Origin: Chthoniobacterales bacterium
Lineage (GTDB): Bacteria > Verrucomicrobiota > Verrucomicrobiia > Chthoniobacterales > UBA10450
Assembly (NCBI GenBank): GCA_003244145.1
Contig: QHBM01000149.1
Coordinates: forward strand, 1-42,318
Length of the DNA: 42,318 nucleotides
Reading direction: 5' to 3'
Below are positions 16,560 through 24,834 of this stretch, one piece after another. A program made the translations under genes and the position numbers. Each line of letters opens with the position of its first letter. Position 1 is the stretch's first letter. The notes below the pieces were generated by a model. It made no database searches, was not told where the DNA came from, and saw only the letters and a list, made by a program, of their open reading frames with translations.

Positions 16560-18107
16560 TTAACGCACCGCGGTGACCAGGGCCGGTTTATCTACGTCGC
16601 TCGCCTTCCGATGCAAATCACGGTAGGGTCCAACATTGAAGGCAAACTTAAGCCATAGTCCAGCAAGCACTCGCCAGTAACTGCCGCCCTCTTCCAAAAG
16701 ATTAAAGGATGAACTGCCCATCTCAGTAGTCCGGTCAACCCAGGAGATCGGGACCTCCTTAATGCGATATCCCAGGATGAAGGGTTGCAATCCGATCTCG
16801 GCATTAACCGCGAAACCAGGTTGTCTTAGTAGCAAGTTTTCTACTACCTCCCGACGCATGATCTTCAAGTTATTCGTAACGTCGCGCAAACACCGCCCAA
16901 ACAGAATAGCTGCCAGAGTATGAAAAGCACGGTTGGCAACAATCTTTAGGAATGGATAGTTCAGGAGGACGCTATGGCGCGAGAATCGGCTTCCCACCAC
17001 GACATCAGAGTCGTCAACGATCGCATCAAATAGATCACGGAATTCGGGAAGCAGATGTTCGAAATCGCAGTCCATCGTAAAAACGTATCTGCCGGTCGCT
17101 CTTCCGAGACCATCTCTTAGAGCATGTCCTACTCCATTCGGCGGCTGACGATGAATTACCCGAACTCTTTCATCCTCTGCCGCCAGTTCATCTATCGTTT
17201 TCGCAGTCCGATCGGTGCTCCCATCATTAAGTAGAATGATTTCATAAACATAATCGCCGTATAATTTCAGAATACGAGAGACGAGTGGACGCACGTTCAT
17301 CTCTTCGTTGTAGCAAGGAACTACCACAGACACTGCCTTTCGAAGGGAATGGTGCGAAGAGAGAGAAACGTCAGGCAGTAGTTTCGTCCGCGGCGGTTTC
17401 TGCGCGTGAACCAAAATGGAGCCGGCCATCGCTCGAACCATCGGGGCGTTTTCCAGAAGGATGGATAAGTTGCGCAACAGCCAGACCGCCGGGCGCGTTA
17501 AAGGAGCAAAGACGAAGTCGTTGAAAACTGCATTCACTCGAATGAAGCTGCTCGCCGAAAGTAGCTCGCAAAGACCAGGGCGATCAATCAGGTTGCGAGA
17601 ATCGCATGTGCCGACAAGGCGCAGAAAGAACCTCCGAAGTTTGCGCACCGGGTTCCACGGATTGCTTTCATAGAATAAGATTTCGCCGCCGGGCACGAGT
17701 AATTCATAGATGGCAGACAGGAAAGCGGCACAACTATCCCGATCCAGCAGGTCCATCGCGATGATACAGTCAAAGGCGCGGCCGGCCAGAGACCCTGGAA
17801 ACGATCCAAGTTTATGCCACTCGACTGTCGGGCTCGCGACTGTGCAGGATTGTCCTTGAAAGGTCACCGAGGTAATTGGGTTTTCGCCCCGGGTAACATG
17901 AAGGAGCGCACGAGTCAGCTCGCCCTCCCCGCAGCCGAGCTCGAGGATACTCTGTCCAGGTAAGAGATGGACGCTATGTCGAAAGGTATTTGCGCGCCAA
18001 AGGAGCCGGTCACTCAAAATAGGATCATGCATCCGCCAATAGCTGTCCCGGCAGCGCTCCCGCGCGCCAAGCGAATCACAAAGCCTGATTTCCCCTGCAT
18101 CAACCAT
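16560..18107 (-). CDS. Methyltransferase-glycosyltransferase (GT2) fusion protein
   Basis: The 515-residue protein has two domains. Residues about 20-240 form a class I SAM-dependent methyltransferase, with motif I ILELGCGEGELTRALL and an acidic DCIIAMDLLD block. Residues about 255-500 form a GT2 (DPM1-like) glycosyltransferase: SVVVPCYNEEMNVRPLV, LNDGSTDRT, and the metal-binding DxD in FTMDCDFEH, ending in the conserved region with DRTTEMGSSSF. No C-terminal membrane helices are seen, so it would be peripheral. Such GT2 enzymes charge polyprenyl phosphate with a sugar. The methyltransferase may modify a sugar or lipid intermediate; that is inference. The gene is AT-richer than its neighbours. 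Confidence 0.85.
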   Translation of the reverse strand: MVDAGEIRLCDSLGARERCRDSYWRMHDPILSDRLLWRANTFRHSVHLLPGQSILELGCGEGELTRALLHVTRGENPITSVTFQGQSCTVASPTVEWHKLGSFPGSLAGRAFDCIIAMDLLDRDSCAAFLSAIYELLVPGGEILFYESNPWNPVRKLRRFFLRLVGTCDSRNLIDRPGLCELLSASSFIRVNAVFNDFVFAPLTRPAVWLLRNLSILLENAPMVRAMAGSILVHAQKPPRTKLLPDVSLSSHHSLRKAVSVVVPCYNEEMNVRPLVSRILKLYGDYVYEIILLNDGSTDRTAKTIDELAAEDERVRVIHRQPPNGVGHALRDGLGRATGRYVFTMDCDFEHLLPEFRDLFDAIVDDSDVVVGSRFSRHSVLLNYPFLKIVANRAFHTLAAILFGRCLRDVTNNLKIMRREVVENLLLRQPGFAVNAEIGLQPFILGYRIKEVPISWVDRTTEMGSSSFNLLEEGGSYWRVLAGLWLKFAFNVGPYRDLHRKASDVDKPALVTAVR

Positions 18108-18257
18108 GCTTGCTGGTTTCGAGATGCTTGTTTATGAGTGGCTGATTATGCGATGATGCCTCTAACGCCGAACCAAGCGTAACTCTCATCTTCTTTGGCG
18201 ATTCCCTCATAATCTTGTGCGCTGTGCCCTTCTAACGAGAATTAGACGACAAATTTG

Positions 18258-18287
18258 ATGATAGGCGAACAATTGTTCGCTTATCAT
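18258..18287. promoter_or_regulatory. 30-bp near-perfect palindrome, possible operator
   Basis: The two 15-nt halves are complementary at 14 of 15 positions (only 18264/18281 mismatch) with no loop. The centre, GCGAACAATTGTTCGC, has the GAAC-N4-GTTC layout seen in Gram-positive-type LexA boxes. It sits about 150 bp upstream of the methyltransferase-GT2 start. Loop-free symmetry fits a dimeric repressor site better than a terminator. No regulator is encoded nearby. Confidence 0.5.
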
Positions 18288-18465
18288 GGGATTTTTCGTC
18301 TATTTCGGCGAATGCTGTGTCAGGCGAGGATTCGTAGTCAAGCCGACTGCGGACGCTGAGGCCGGGGTTATTCAAAACATGGGGAGGGAGAGCAGGAGGT
18401 GTCAGTCTGGGATTGCAGCCCTCCCGCTACCTGAAAGTCCAGGCTCGCTCTGCGATGCGCATTGA

Positions 18466-18500
18466 ACGGCGATCCCGCCGGTGCGGGACCGTCGTTACAG
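18466..18500 (-). repeat. REP-like hairpin downstream of the fRMsr gene
   Basis: ACGGCGATCCCGC (18466-18478) pairs with GCGGGACCGTCGT (18483-18495) except at two positions, with loop CGGT. On the minus strand it opens with CTGTAACGACGG immediately after the fRMsr stop, a variant of the CTGTAGCAACGG lead at 5269-5280. It may act as a 3' end or mRNA-stability structure for fRMsr. Confidence 0.6.
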
Positions 18501-18986
18501 CTAAAGCTTGCGCGCCACGATCTCCGCCAGGGTCTTGAGCCCGGCTTCATCGTCGGCGTCGAAGCGATCCAGCTCGGGGCTGTCCACGTCGAGGACACCT
18601 ATGAGATGCAAATCGCTGGTCAACATCGGCACCACGATTTCCGATCGGGAAGCGCTGTCGCACGCGATGTGGCCTTTAAATTTCGTCACGTCCGGAACGC
18701 GCAACGTGGTGTGCGTTTCCGCCGCGGTCCCGCAGACGCCGCTCCCGACTGCGATGCGAATGCAGGCTGGCTGCCCTTGGAACGGACCGAGCACCAGCTC
18801 GCCGCCTTTCAAGAGATAGAAGCCGGCCCAGTTCAAGCCCGGGACTGAATGAAAAATCAACGCCGCGCAGTTGGCCATGTTCGCGACTGCGTCGGTTTCG
18901 CCCTCAACCAACGCCCGCAGTTGCGACGCGAGCTGCTGATAAAGCTCCGCTTTGGTGCGGTCGCTGAGATCGGATGTCGTGAACAT
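18501..18986 (-). CDS. msrC: Free methionine-(R)-sulfoxide reductase (GAF-domain fRMsr)
   Basis: The 161-residue protein is a single GAF domain. It has the fRMsr features: NWAGFYLL, LVLGPFQGQPACIRI, GVCGTAA, HIACDSASRSEIVVP and GVLDVDS. The three catalytic and resolving cysteines are C75, C85 and C109, with spacing of 10 and 24 residues identical to E. coli C84, C94 and C118. It reduces free methionine-(R)-S-oxide in the cytoplasm, using thioredoxin. It is a single gene on the minus strand, between a REP-like hairpin at its 3' end and a hairpin pair upstream. Confidence 0.93.
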   Translation of the reverse strand: MFTTSDLSDRTKAELYQQLASQLRALVEGETDAVANMANCAALIFHSVPGLNWAGFYLLKGGELVLGPFQGQPACIRIAVGSGVCGTAAETHTTLRVPDVTKFKGHIACDSASRSEIVVPMLTSDLHLIGVLDVDSPELDRFDADDEAGLKTLAEIVARKL

Positions 18987-19013
18987 CGCGCATCTAATCT
19001 ACACAACTCGGGG

Positions 19014-19083
19014 GGACGTGCTTCCGCACGTCCGTATCTTCGTTTGGCGCAACGGAATTTTGGGACGTGCACAAGCACGCCCC
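19014..19083. repeat. Pair of GGACGTGC hairpins upstream of fRMsr
   Basis: Hairpin 1 is GGACGTGC (19014-19021), loop TTCC, GCACGTCC (19026-19033). Hairpin 2 is GGACGTGC (19063-19070), loop ACAA, GCACGCCC (19075-19082), one mismatch, extended by a G-C pair on the outside. The two share a stem sequence 49 bp apart, between the receiver-protein stop and the fRMsr start. This looks like a second extragenic palindrome family, different from the TGTAGC type. Confidence 0.65.
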
Positions 19084-19099
19084 TCCGAGCATCGAGACT

Positions 19100-19804
19100 T
19101 TACCAGCTCGACGCCTGCTTTCGTTCCGCCACCATCTCGTCCACGACGGCAAGGAACGGATCGATGTCGAAAGGTTTCGTCAGATAATTTCGCGCGCCCG
19201 CGGAGAGCAACCGCTCGATCTGGCTCGGCGTGGCGTCAGCGCTCAGCACCACCACCGGCACCTTCGCGGTCACAGATTTATTTTGTAAACGCTGCAGCAC
19301 TTCCGAGCCGTGGATGTCCGGCAAATTGAGATCGAGCAAAATGAGGCGCGGTTGATGGACCTGCGCCAGCTCGACGCCGATCTCGCCGGTTCGCGCATGC
19401 ATCAGTTTGAGCGCGGGCCGAAATTCCAAAATGCGTGCGACCAAGGTGAAGTTGACCGCGTCGTCTTCAATATAGAGGACGTCGCACGCGACCTCGTCGA
19501 CCAGCTTCGGCTCGGACACAACCGGCGTCTCAGCGCTTCCTTCACCCAATTCGCGATTGATGATCCCCAGCATGTCGCGCGCGGCTTTCACGATGTGTTG
19601 CACATCGGCGTCCTTGCTCGGCGTCCCGGGGCGCATCGCGACCAGCTCAGCGAATCCGATGATCGCGTTGAGCGGTGCGCGCAATTTCTGATTCAGCCCC
19701 GCGCGAAACTCGCGCTCGTTCGGGGAGATTTCGTCGGAGGTGGGAGAGACGACGGCCGTCGGGGCGGCAACCGTTTGGGAAGCTTCTTTCATGAGTTGAT
19801 GCAT
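19100..19804 (-). CDS. Receiver-domain protein with a degenerate histidine-kinase DHp segment
   Basis: The 234-residue protein has a HisKA/DHp-like segment (about residues 32-85, FRAGLNQKLRAPLNAIIGF) and a C-terminal receiver domain (about 107-228) with acidic pair D114-D115, phospho-acceptor D158 in LILLDLNLPD, and the conserved lysine in YLTKPF. The phosphorylatable histidine of the DHp box (usually SHELRTPLN) is Q39, and there is no ATPase domain, so it cannot be a kinase. It lies 23 bp downstream of the pilT-like gene in the same direction and may modulate surface motility or dimerise with a true kinase. The start is ATG 19804; ATG 19792 is equally possible. A long extension overlapping the pilT-like gene was rejected. 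Confidence 0.8.
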   Translation of the reverse strand: MHQLMKEASQTVAAPTAVVSPTSDEISPNEREFRAGLNQKLRAPLNAIIGFAELVAMRPGTPSKDADVQHIVKAARDMLGIINRELGEGSAETPVVSEPKLVDEVACDVLYIEDDAVNFTLVARILEFRPALKLMHARTGEIGVELAQVHQPRLILLDLNLPDIHGSEVLQRLQNKSVTAKVPVVVLSADATPSQIERLLSAGARNYLTKPFDIDPFLAVVDEMVAERKQASSW

Positions 19805-19827
19805 TTTTAAATAGGGAAAAATTTTGG

Positions 19828-21006
19828 TTAGGCGGCGGACCAGACCTGGGGTTCCGCCTCCATGTCCATCCGCAATCCGGACGGCTCTTCGTAGGTCATG
19901 TTCCGCAACTTCTTCACCATGTCGACATCGCGCCGCATTTTGTTTTTGTGCGCGCAGAAGATGATGGCGGTCTCGTCCGTGATCAGATCGGACTTGTAAG
20001 CCGTGAGCAATGATTGATCGAAGGTGTGCCAACCCATGGTGCCGCCGGCTTCGATGATTTCCTGGAAGGTCCGATTTTCACCTTCGCCGTAGAGCAAGGT
20101 TTCGCGTGTGCGCAGGCTGCTGCCCATGATCTCCGAGACGAGGAGACGGCCTCCGCCCACTTTTTGGACGAGACGCTGGCTCACGACGTAGCGGACCGTG
20201 TCGGCCAGCCGTTGCCGGAGCTGCTGCTCCTCGTCTTTGCTGAACATGCCCAGGACGCGGTTGATGGTTTGGCCGGCGTTGATCGTGTGCATGGTCGTGA
20301 AGACGATGTGGCCGGTCTCCGACGCCGTTATCGCGATTTCCATCGTGGCCCGATCGCGAATCTCGCCGACCAGGATCACCTTCGGCGCCTGCCGCAGCGC
20401 GGCGCGCAACCCGCTTGCGAAATCCGGAAAATCTTTGCCGAGCTGGCGCTGGTTGAAGAGCGCCTCTTTGTGCGGGTGGAGAAATTCGATCGGATCTTCC
20501 AAGGTCAGGATGTGAATTTTTTGAGTGCGATTCAGCTCGTTCAACATCGCGGCGAGAGTGGTGGTCTTTCCGCTTCCCGTCGCGCCGGTGACAAAAATGA
20601 TCCCGTTTTTCTCTTTGATCATTTCCCTGAAAATGGGGGGCAGCTCGAGCTGTTCCAGAGTCGGGATCTCGGTTTGGAGTTTCCGCATCACGATGGCGTG
20701 CCGGCCATTTTGCTTGAAAATATTTACGCGCATTCGGGCGAGATCGCCCAGGGCGTAGCTGCAATCGCACGAGCCCAGAGTTTCCAGATCGCTCCTCAAA
20801 CGCTCATCTTTGCCGATCACATGGGCGGCGATTTGCTGAATGTGGGCGTCCTCCAGGAGGCCGGTCGGGGTATCGATCGGGAATTCTGAGAGGATGCCAT
20901 GTTCTTCGACGACAGGAGGTTTGCCGACAGCGAAGAGCAAATCCGAGATGCCTTCGCTGCTGCTAATCATCGCTGCAAACAGAGCGTCAATGAGTTCTTT
21001 GGTCAC
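19828..21006 (-). CDS. Type IV pilus twitching ATPase, PilT/PilU type
   Basis: The 392-residue protein is a hexameric secretion/retraction ATPase of the PilT family. It has Walker A GATGSGKTTTLAAML, the Asp box ILTLEDPIEF, Walker B-like VILVGEIRD and the His box TGHIVFTTMHT. PilT-type motors depolymerise the pilus and pull it in during twitching. PilT and PilU cannot be told apart with certainty here. The start is GTG at 21006; no strong ribosome site is visible, and a small hairpin (CTTGG/CCAAG) lies just upstream. No other pilus gene is in the window; the next minus-strand gene is the receiver protein. Confidence 0.9.
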   Translation of the reverse strand: MTKELIDALFAAMISSSEGISDLLFAVGKPPVVEEHGILSEFPIDTPTGLLEDAHIQQIAAHVIGKDERLRSDLETLGSCDCSYALGDLARMRVNIFKQNGRHAIVMRKLQTEIPTLEQLELPPIFREMIKEKNGIIFVTGATGSGKTTTLAAMLNELNRTQKIHILTLEDPIEFLHPHKEALFNQRQLGKDFPDFASGLRAALRQAPKVILVGEIRDRATMEIAITASETGHIVFTTMHTINAGQTINRVLGMFSKDEEQQLRQRLADTVRYVVSQRLVQKVGGGRLLVSEIMGSSLRTRETLLYGEGENRTFQEIIEAGGTMGWHTFDQSLLTAYKSDLITDETAIIFCAHKNKMRRDVDMVKKLRNMTYEEPSGLRMDMEAEPQVWSAA

Positions 21007-21164
21007 AATAGCTTGGAGAAGCCAAGATACTTAGCGAGAAGTGTGCCCCGCCCCCCTGTCGGAAACCCGTAAACTGAGGCGGCTGAAGGGCCAGTGCCGT
21101 GCGAAGCTTAGACGTGACCCGGTTGATTCTGGCGATATCGCGCGACGTGGCCGGGGGCAAACCG

Positions 21165-21377
21165 ATGGTCGGGGTGCAAGTTTTCTTCGGAATTTGCTTT
21201 GTCGTGGTTGCGAGCGCGGCCGTCTATTTCATCCGGAACCGAAAAATCATTTTCGCGGGGCGTGGAGGCGACGCCACCACCGACAGCCCGGCCGCCGGAA
21301 ATCTCCGAATGTGGATGGTGATTTTGATTTTAATTCATGTGGCCGTCATCCTTTTGATCACAATTTTCGAACTATGA
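21165..21377 (+). CDS. Small membrane protein upstream of ctaD
   Basis: The 70-residue product has two transmembrane helices, one at about residues 3-22 and one at about 49-69, joined by a basic loop. ATG at 21165 is preceded by GGGGGC and puts the first helix at the N terminus; an in-frame GTG at 21099 would add 22 residues. It is 96 bp upstream of ctaD in the same direction and is likely part of the oxidase transcript. Function unknown; by position a small oxidase-associated protein. Confidence 0.6.
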   Translation: MVGVQVFFGICFVVVASAAVYFIRNRKIIFAGRGGDATTDSPAAGNLRMWMVILILIHVAVILLITIFEL

Positions 21378-21473
21378 GCGCTGCGGGTATTACCGAAACC
21401 TCATCACTTCTTAGGAAAAAGGCTCTTTTCACTTGAAAACTTTGCCCCGATAATCAGTTTCAGATTCTGCACT

Positions 21474-23360
21474 ATGGACGCTTCCTCTGGCCTCGCCACG
21501 CAACCTCACGCCGAACATGATCCGCATCATCACGACGATGTGCACGATCACCACGAGCTTCCCTTCTGGCGCAAGTACATCATCTCGACCGATCACAAGG
21601 TCATCGGGATCCAGTACGGCATCACCGGCTTGATTTTCCTCTTCTTCGGATTTTCACTCATGATGCTGATGCGCTGGCAACTGGCCTATCCTGGTCAGCC
21701 CGTGCCGGTGATCGGGAATCTCCTCGGCCGCATGTTTGGGCCGGGCGCGGTGGAGAACGGCCACCTCACGTCCGAATTTTATAACTCGTTAGGCGCGATG
21801 CATGGCACGATCATGATCTTCCTCGGCATCGTCCCGATCGCGTTCGCGGCTTTCGGCAATTTCGTCGTCCCGCTCCAGATCGGCGCGCCGGACATGGCCT
21901 TTCCGAAGATCAACATGGCGAGCTACCAGGCGTTCTTCTTCGGCGGCATCGTCATGCTCATCAGCTTCTTTGTTCCGGGCGGCGCGGCCAAAGGCGGATG
22001 GACCTCCTACACGCCGCTCTCCGTCCTCGCCGACAAAGGTCCGACCTACGATCCGTTTTGGAACGGCCAGACGCTCTGGCTGGTCGGTTTTATTCTGCTC
22101 ATCACTTCTTCGCTCCTCGGCGCCGTAAATTTCATCGCGACCATCATCCAACTCCGCGCGAAGGGGATGACCTGGATGCGTCTGCCCTTCTTCGTCTGGG
22201 CGCAATTCGTCACGGCCTTCCTGCTCCTCCTTGCGTTTCCACCGCTTGAATCCGCGGTCGTCATGCAGTTGATGGACCGCCTGGCCGGCACCAGCTTTTT
22301 CCTGCCGAGCGGGCTCGTTGTGAATGGCGCGCCGGTGCACGTCAGCGGCGGCGGCAGCCCGCTCCTCTGGCAACATCTCTTCTGGTTTCTCGGCCACCCG
22401 GAAGTTTACGTGCTCATTCTTCCCGGCATGGGCATCGTGGCCGAAGTCATCGCGAACAACACGCGCAAGCCGCTCTGGGGTTACAAATCGCTCGTCTTCG
22501 CCGCGCTCGTGCTCGGATTTCTTTCCTTCCTCGTCTGGGCGCATCACATGTATCTCACCGGAATGGGCTCGGTCGTGAGCGCGTTTTTCCAAACAACGAC
22601 GGTGATCATCTCCATTCCGTCGGTCATTATTTTGAGCGCGTTCTTCATTTCGCTCTGGGGCGGGTCGATCCGCTTTAACGTCCCGATGCTTTTCGCCACG
22701 GCGTTCCTGCCCATGTTTGGCATCGGCGGCCTGACCGGAATCCCGCTCGCGTTTAACTCGGCCGATCTTTACCTGCACGATACCTATTACGTCATCGCGC
22801 ATTTCCATTACATCGTGGCGCCCGGGACGATCTTCGCCGTCTTCGCCGGCATCTATTTTTGGTTCCCGAAAGCGACGGGGCGAAGGATGAATGAGTTCTG
22901 GGGGAAGGTGCACTTCTGGCCCTCGCTCATTTGTATGAACATCATCTTTTTGCCGATGTTCCTCCAGGGCATGCTCGGAATGCACCGGCGCTGGTACGAC
23001 GGCGGACAAGGCTGGAACCTCGCGAACGAAAAGGTCTGGGGCTTGACCGGATTCGAATGGAACACGCCGATCTCGATCGCGGCCTGGGTCATGGGTCTGG
23101 CGCAGATTCCGTTCATCATTAATTTTTTCTGGAGCATGAAGCGCGGGGAAAAAGTGGGCATTAATCCGTGGGAAGCCACTACCCTGGAATGGACCGCGCC
23201 TTCGCCGCCGCCTCACGGAAATTTCGCGACGACGCTGGTCGTTTACCGCGGGCCGTACGAATACAGTCTGCCCGGCCGCGAAACTGATTTCACGATGCAA
23301 GACGAGCCGATGCGCGAAAGCGATCGCAAAGCCTACGAAGCGGCTGCAGCCGTCCACTAA
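21474..23360 (+). CDS. ctaD: Cytochrome c oxidase subunit I (aa3 type, CtaD)
   Basis: The 628-residue subunit I has a His/Asp-rich N terminus, then STDHKVIG and twelve helices. All catalytic features are present: GHPEVYVLILPG (CuB His, proton-path Glu and cross-link Tyr of A-type oxidases), WAHHMYLTGM (CuB histidine pair) and IAHFHYIV (haem a3 and haem a ligands). It reduces O2 to water and pumps protons. It heads an operon with ctaE, subunit IV, coxB, ctaA, ctaB and sco. Its intact site contrasts with the CcoN-like protein at 9978-11477. The C-terminal extension includes GNFATTLVVYRGPYEYS, common in bacterial aa3 subunits. Confidence 0.97.
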   Translation: MDASSGLATQPHAEHDPHHHDDVHDHHELPFWRKYIISTDHKVIGIQYGITGLIFLFFGFSLMMLMRWQLAYPGQPVPVIGNLLGRMFGPGAVENGHLTSEFYNSLGAMHGTIMIFLGIVPIAFAAFGNFVVPLQIGAPDMAFPKINMASYQAFFFGGIVMLISFFVPGGAAKGGWTSYTPLSVLADKGPTYDPFWNGQTLWLVGFILLITSSLLGAVNFIATIIQLRAKGMTWMRLPFFVWAQFVTAFLLLLAFPPLESAVVMQLMDRLAGTSFFLPSGLVVNGAPVHVSGGGSPLLWQHLFWFLGHPEVYVLILPGMGIVAEVIANNTRKPLWGYKSLVFAALVLGFLSFLVWAHHMYLTGMGSVVSAFFQTTTVIISIPSVIILSAFFISLWGGSIRFNVPMLFATAFLPMFGIGGLTGIPLAFNSADLYLHDTYYVIAHFHYIVAPGTIFAVFAGIYFWFPKATGRRMNEFWGKVHFWPSLICMNIIFLPMFLQGMLGMHRRWYDGGQGWNLANEKVWGLTGFEWNTPISIAAWVMGLAQIPFIINFFWSMKRGEKVGINPWEATTLEWTAPSPPPHGNFATTLVVYRGPYEYSLPGRETDFTMQDEPMRESDRKAYEAAAAVH

Positions 23361-23369
23361 TCACGCGCC

Positions 23370-24245
23370 ATGGAAATTCCTTACACAGTCACCGCTCGGC
23401 CCGACACCGGACTTTGGAACGCCAAGGTTGGCATCTGGCTTTTTCTCGCCTCGGAAGTGATGCTCTTCGGCGGGCTTTTCTCCGCTTACGTTTTTCTTCG
23501 ATTGGACGCCGAGCCCGGCGCCTGGCCGCATGGGCTGCTCAACGTCCCCGTCGGCACGATGAACACCGCGATCCTGATCGCCTCGTCGGTCACGGTCGTA
23601 ATGGCGTGGGCTTCGCTGAAGATGAGAAAATTCCGCGCCTACTGGTGGTACATGCTCGTGACGATTCTGTGCGGCGTGATCTTTCTCGGCGTGAAACTCG
23701 TTTACGAGTGGCCCCAAAAGTTCGATCACTTCGGCGCTTTCATTAAGAAAGACGCGCTCGAAAAATATGAGCCGTACCTCGGGAATCATCACCTGGCCGA
23801 GAAAGGCCTTCCGCAGCGTACTGAAATCAGCGGCCACCTTCACAACAAAGAGGCGCTGAACGACCCGAACGTGAAGGAGTACGAGATCGCGCTCGATCCA
23901 GTGAACGCCGATCCGACGAATCCCAACATGGATCGCCCGCATTTCCTCTACGTCCCGCCGACGGACAAAATTGCGACGATCGAAAAGGAGGACGTCGAAT
24001 ACGCCAACATGTTTCTACCGAAACACAGCGCTTATTTTGCGAGCTATTTCACGATCACGGGCCTGCACGGCGCGCACGTTCTCGGCGGCGTCATTATCTT
24101 TACCTATCTCTGGCTCCCGGTGGGAACGAAGCTTTACAAGCGCAATCCGGAACACCTGGCCAATCGAGTTGAGGTGGCCGGCTTGTTCTGGCACTTTGTC
24201 GATCTGGTTTGGATCTTCGTTTTTCCGCTCTTTTATTTGCTTTAA
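23370..24245 (+). CDS. ctaE: Cytochrome c oxidase subunit III (CtaE) with enlarged loop
   Basis: The 291-residue protein carries the COX3 signature: LFLASEVMLFGGLFSAYVFLR, later AYFASYFTITGLHGAHVLGG and a C-terminal RVEVAGLFWHFVDLVWIFVFPL. It stabilises subunit I and proton uptake. Between helices ending near residue 112 and restarting near 219 there is a hydrophilic insertion of about 100 residues, rich in charged residues, Asn and Pro, where typical bacterial subunits have a short loop. It starts 9 nt after ctaD. Confidence 0.95.
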   Translation: MEIPYTVTARPDTGLWNAKVGIWLFLASEVMLFGGLFSAYVFLRLDAEPGAWPHGLLNVPVGTMNTAILIASSVTVVMAWASLKMRKFRAYWWYMLVTILCGVIFLGVKLVYEWPQKFDHFGAFIKKDALEKYEPYLGNHHLAEKGLPQRTEISGHLHNKEALNDPNVKEYEIALDPVNADPTNPNMDRPHFLYVPPTDKIATIEKEDVEYANMFLPKHSAYFASYFTITGLHGAHVLGGVIIFTYLWLPVGTKLYKRNPEHLANRVEVAGLFWHFVDLVWIFVFPLFYLL

Positions 24246-24248
24246 GCC

Positions 24249-24623
24249 ATGGACGAAACCCACGAACCCGCTCTGGCCGATCCGGCTGACGCTGCCGCTC
24301 ACGGCGCCGCGGCGCATGACGAGCACACTGCGCACGATGTGGCCAAACATATTCGAGCGTATCTCATGGTCGGGGCGACGCTCCTTCTTTTCACGGCCAT
24401 CACCGTCTTTCTTTCGTATGTAAACTTCGGGACGCAGAAAGCGAACGTCGCCGTCGCCATGCTTGTGGCCACGTTCAAGGCCGGTCTCGTGGCGGCGATC
24501 TTCATGCATCTCTCCAACGAGAAGCGAATGATCTACCGCATTCTCATCTTCACTTTCTTTTTCGTGCTCGGCCTTTTCTGGCTCACTTATCTCGCCTGGT
24601 ACGATCCGATCACCACCCGCTAA
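24249..24623 (+). CDS. Cytochrome c oxidase subunit IV family protein
   Basis: The 124-residue protein has a His/Ala-rich N terminus and three transmembrane helices (about residues 36-55, 66-86 and 92-115), matching the prokaryotic COX4-type subunit: YLMVGATLLLFTAITVFLSY, VAMLVATFKAGLVAAIFMHL and the final LFWLTYLAWYD. It is a structural subunit without metal ligands. It starts 3 nt after ctaE. Confidence 0.88.
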   Translation: MDETHEPALADPADAAAHGAAAHDEHTAHDVAKHIRAYLMVGATLLLFTAITVFLSYVNFGTQKANVAVAMLVATFKAGLVAAIFMHLSNEKRMIYRILIFTFFFVLGLFWLTYLAWYDPITTR

Positions 24624-24624
24624 G

Positions 24625-24834
24625 ATGTCGTTGAAAGGTTTCCACATTTTCTTCATTACGATCTCGACCGCGCTCGCGCTCGGTCTCGGGTTCAGTTGCG
24701 TTTGGGCGGCCCAGACGGACGACGCGCCGATCTATCGCAACACGGCGATCTTCTCCTTTATCGCCGCGGCCCTTCTTGTCGTGTACGGCTTTTGGTTTTA
24801 CCGAAAAATGAAACGACTCCGGATTATCACATGA
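24625..24834 (+). CDS. Small two-helix membrane protein of the cox operon
   Basis: The 69-residue product has two transmembrane helices (about 8-28 and 38-58) and a basic C terminus (YRKMKRLR). It starts 1 nt after the subunit IV stop and overlaps the next gene in ATGA (24831-24834). I recognise no family; the tight packing within the oxidase operon indicates a real gene and an oxidase-related role. Confidence 0.7.
   Translation: MSLKGFHIFFITISTALALGLGFSCVWAAQTDDAPIYRNTAIFSFIAAALLVVYGFWFYRKMKRLRIIT

Larger units (their letters stand above)
18108..18500. other. 393-bp gene-free stretch with a large palindrome and a REP element
   Basis: No credible coding frame. The half next to the fusion gene is AT-rich and must hold its promoter, though no clear sigma-70 pair was found. 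It contains a 30-bp near-perfect palindrome (18258-18287). The other half, towards the methionine sulfoxide reductase gene, is GC-rich and ends in a REP-like hairpin (18466-18500). Confidence 0.7.

Noticed and set aside
21433..21457. Possible ctaD promoter, TTGAAA and TAATCA
   Set aside because: Spacing of about 12-13 bases is too short.
21789..23357. Long minus-strand open frame (522 codons) opposite ctaD
   Set aside because: Its translation is very rich in Arg, His, Glu and Asp with no family motif; it mirrors the codon bias of ctaD on the other strand.
21474..23360. Second inactive oxidase: checked whether CtaD also lacks its ligands
   Set aside because: GHPEVY, the HH pair and HFH are all present, so this is a normal aa3 subunit I.
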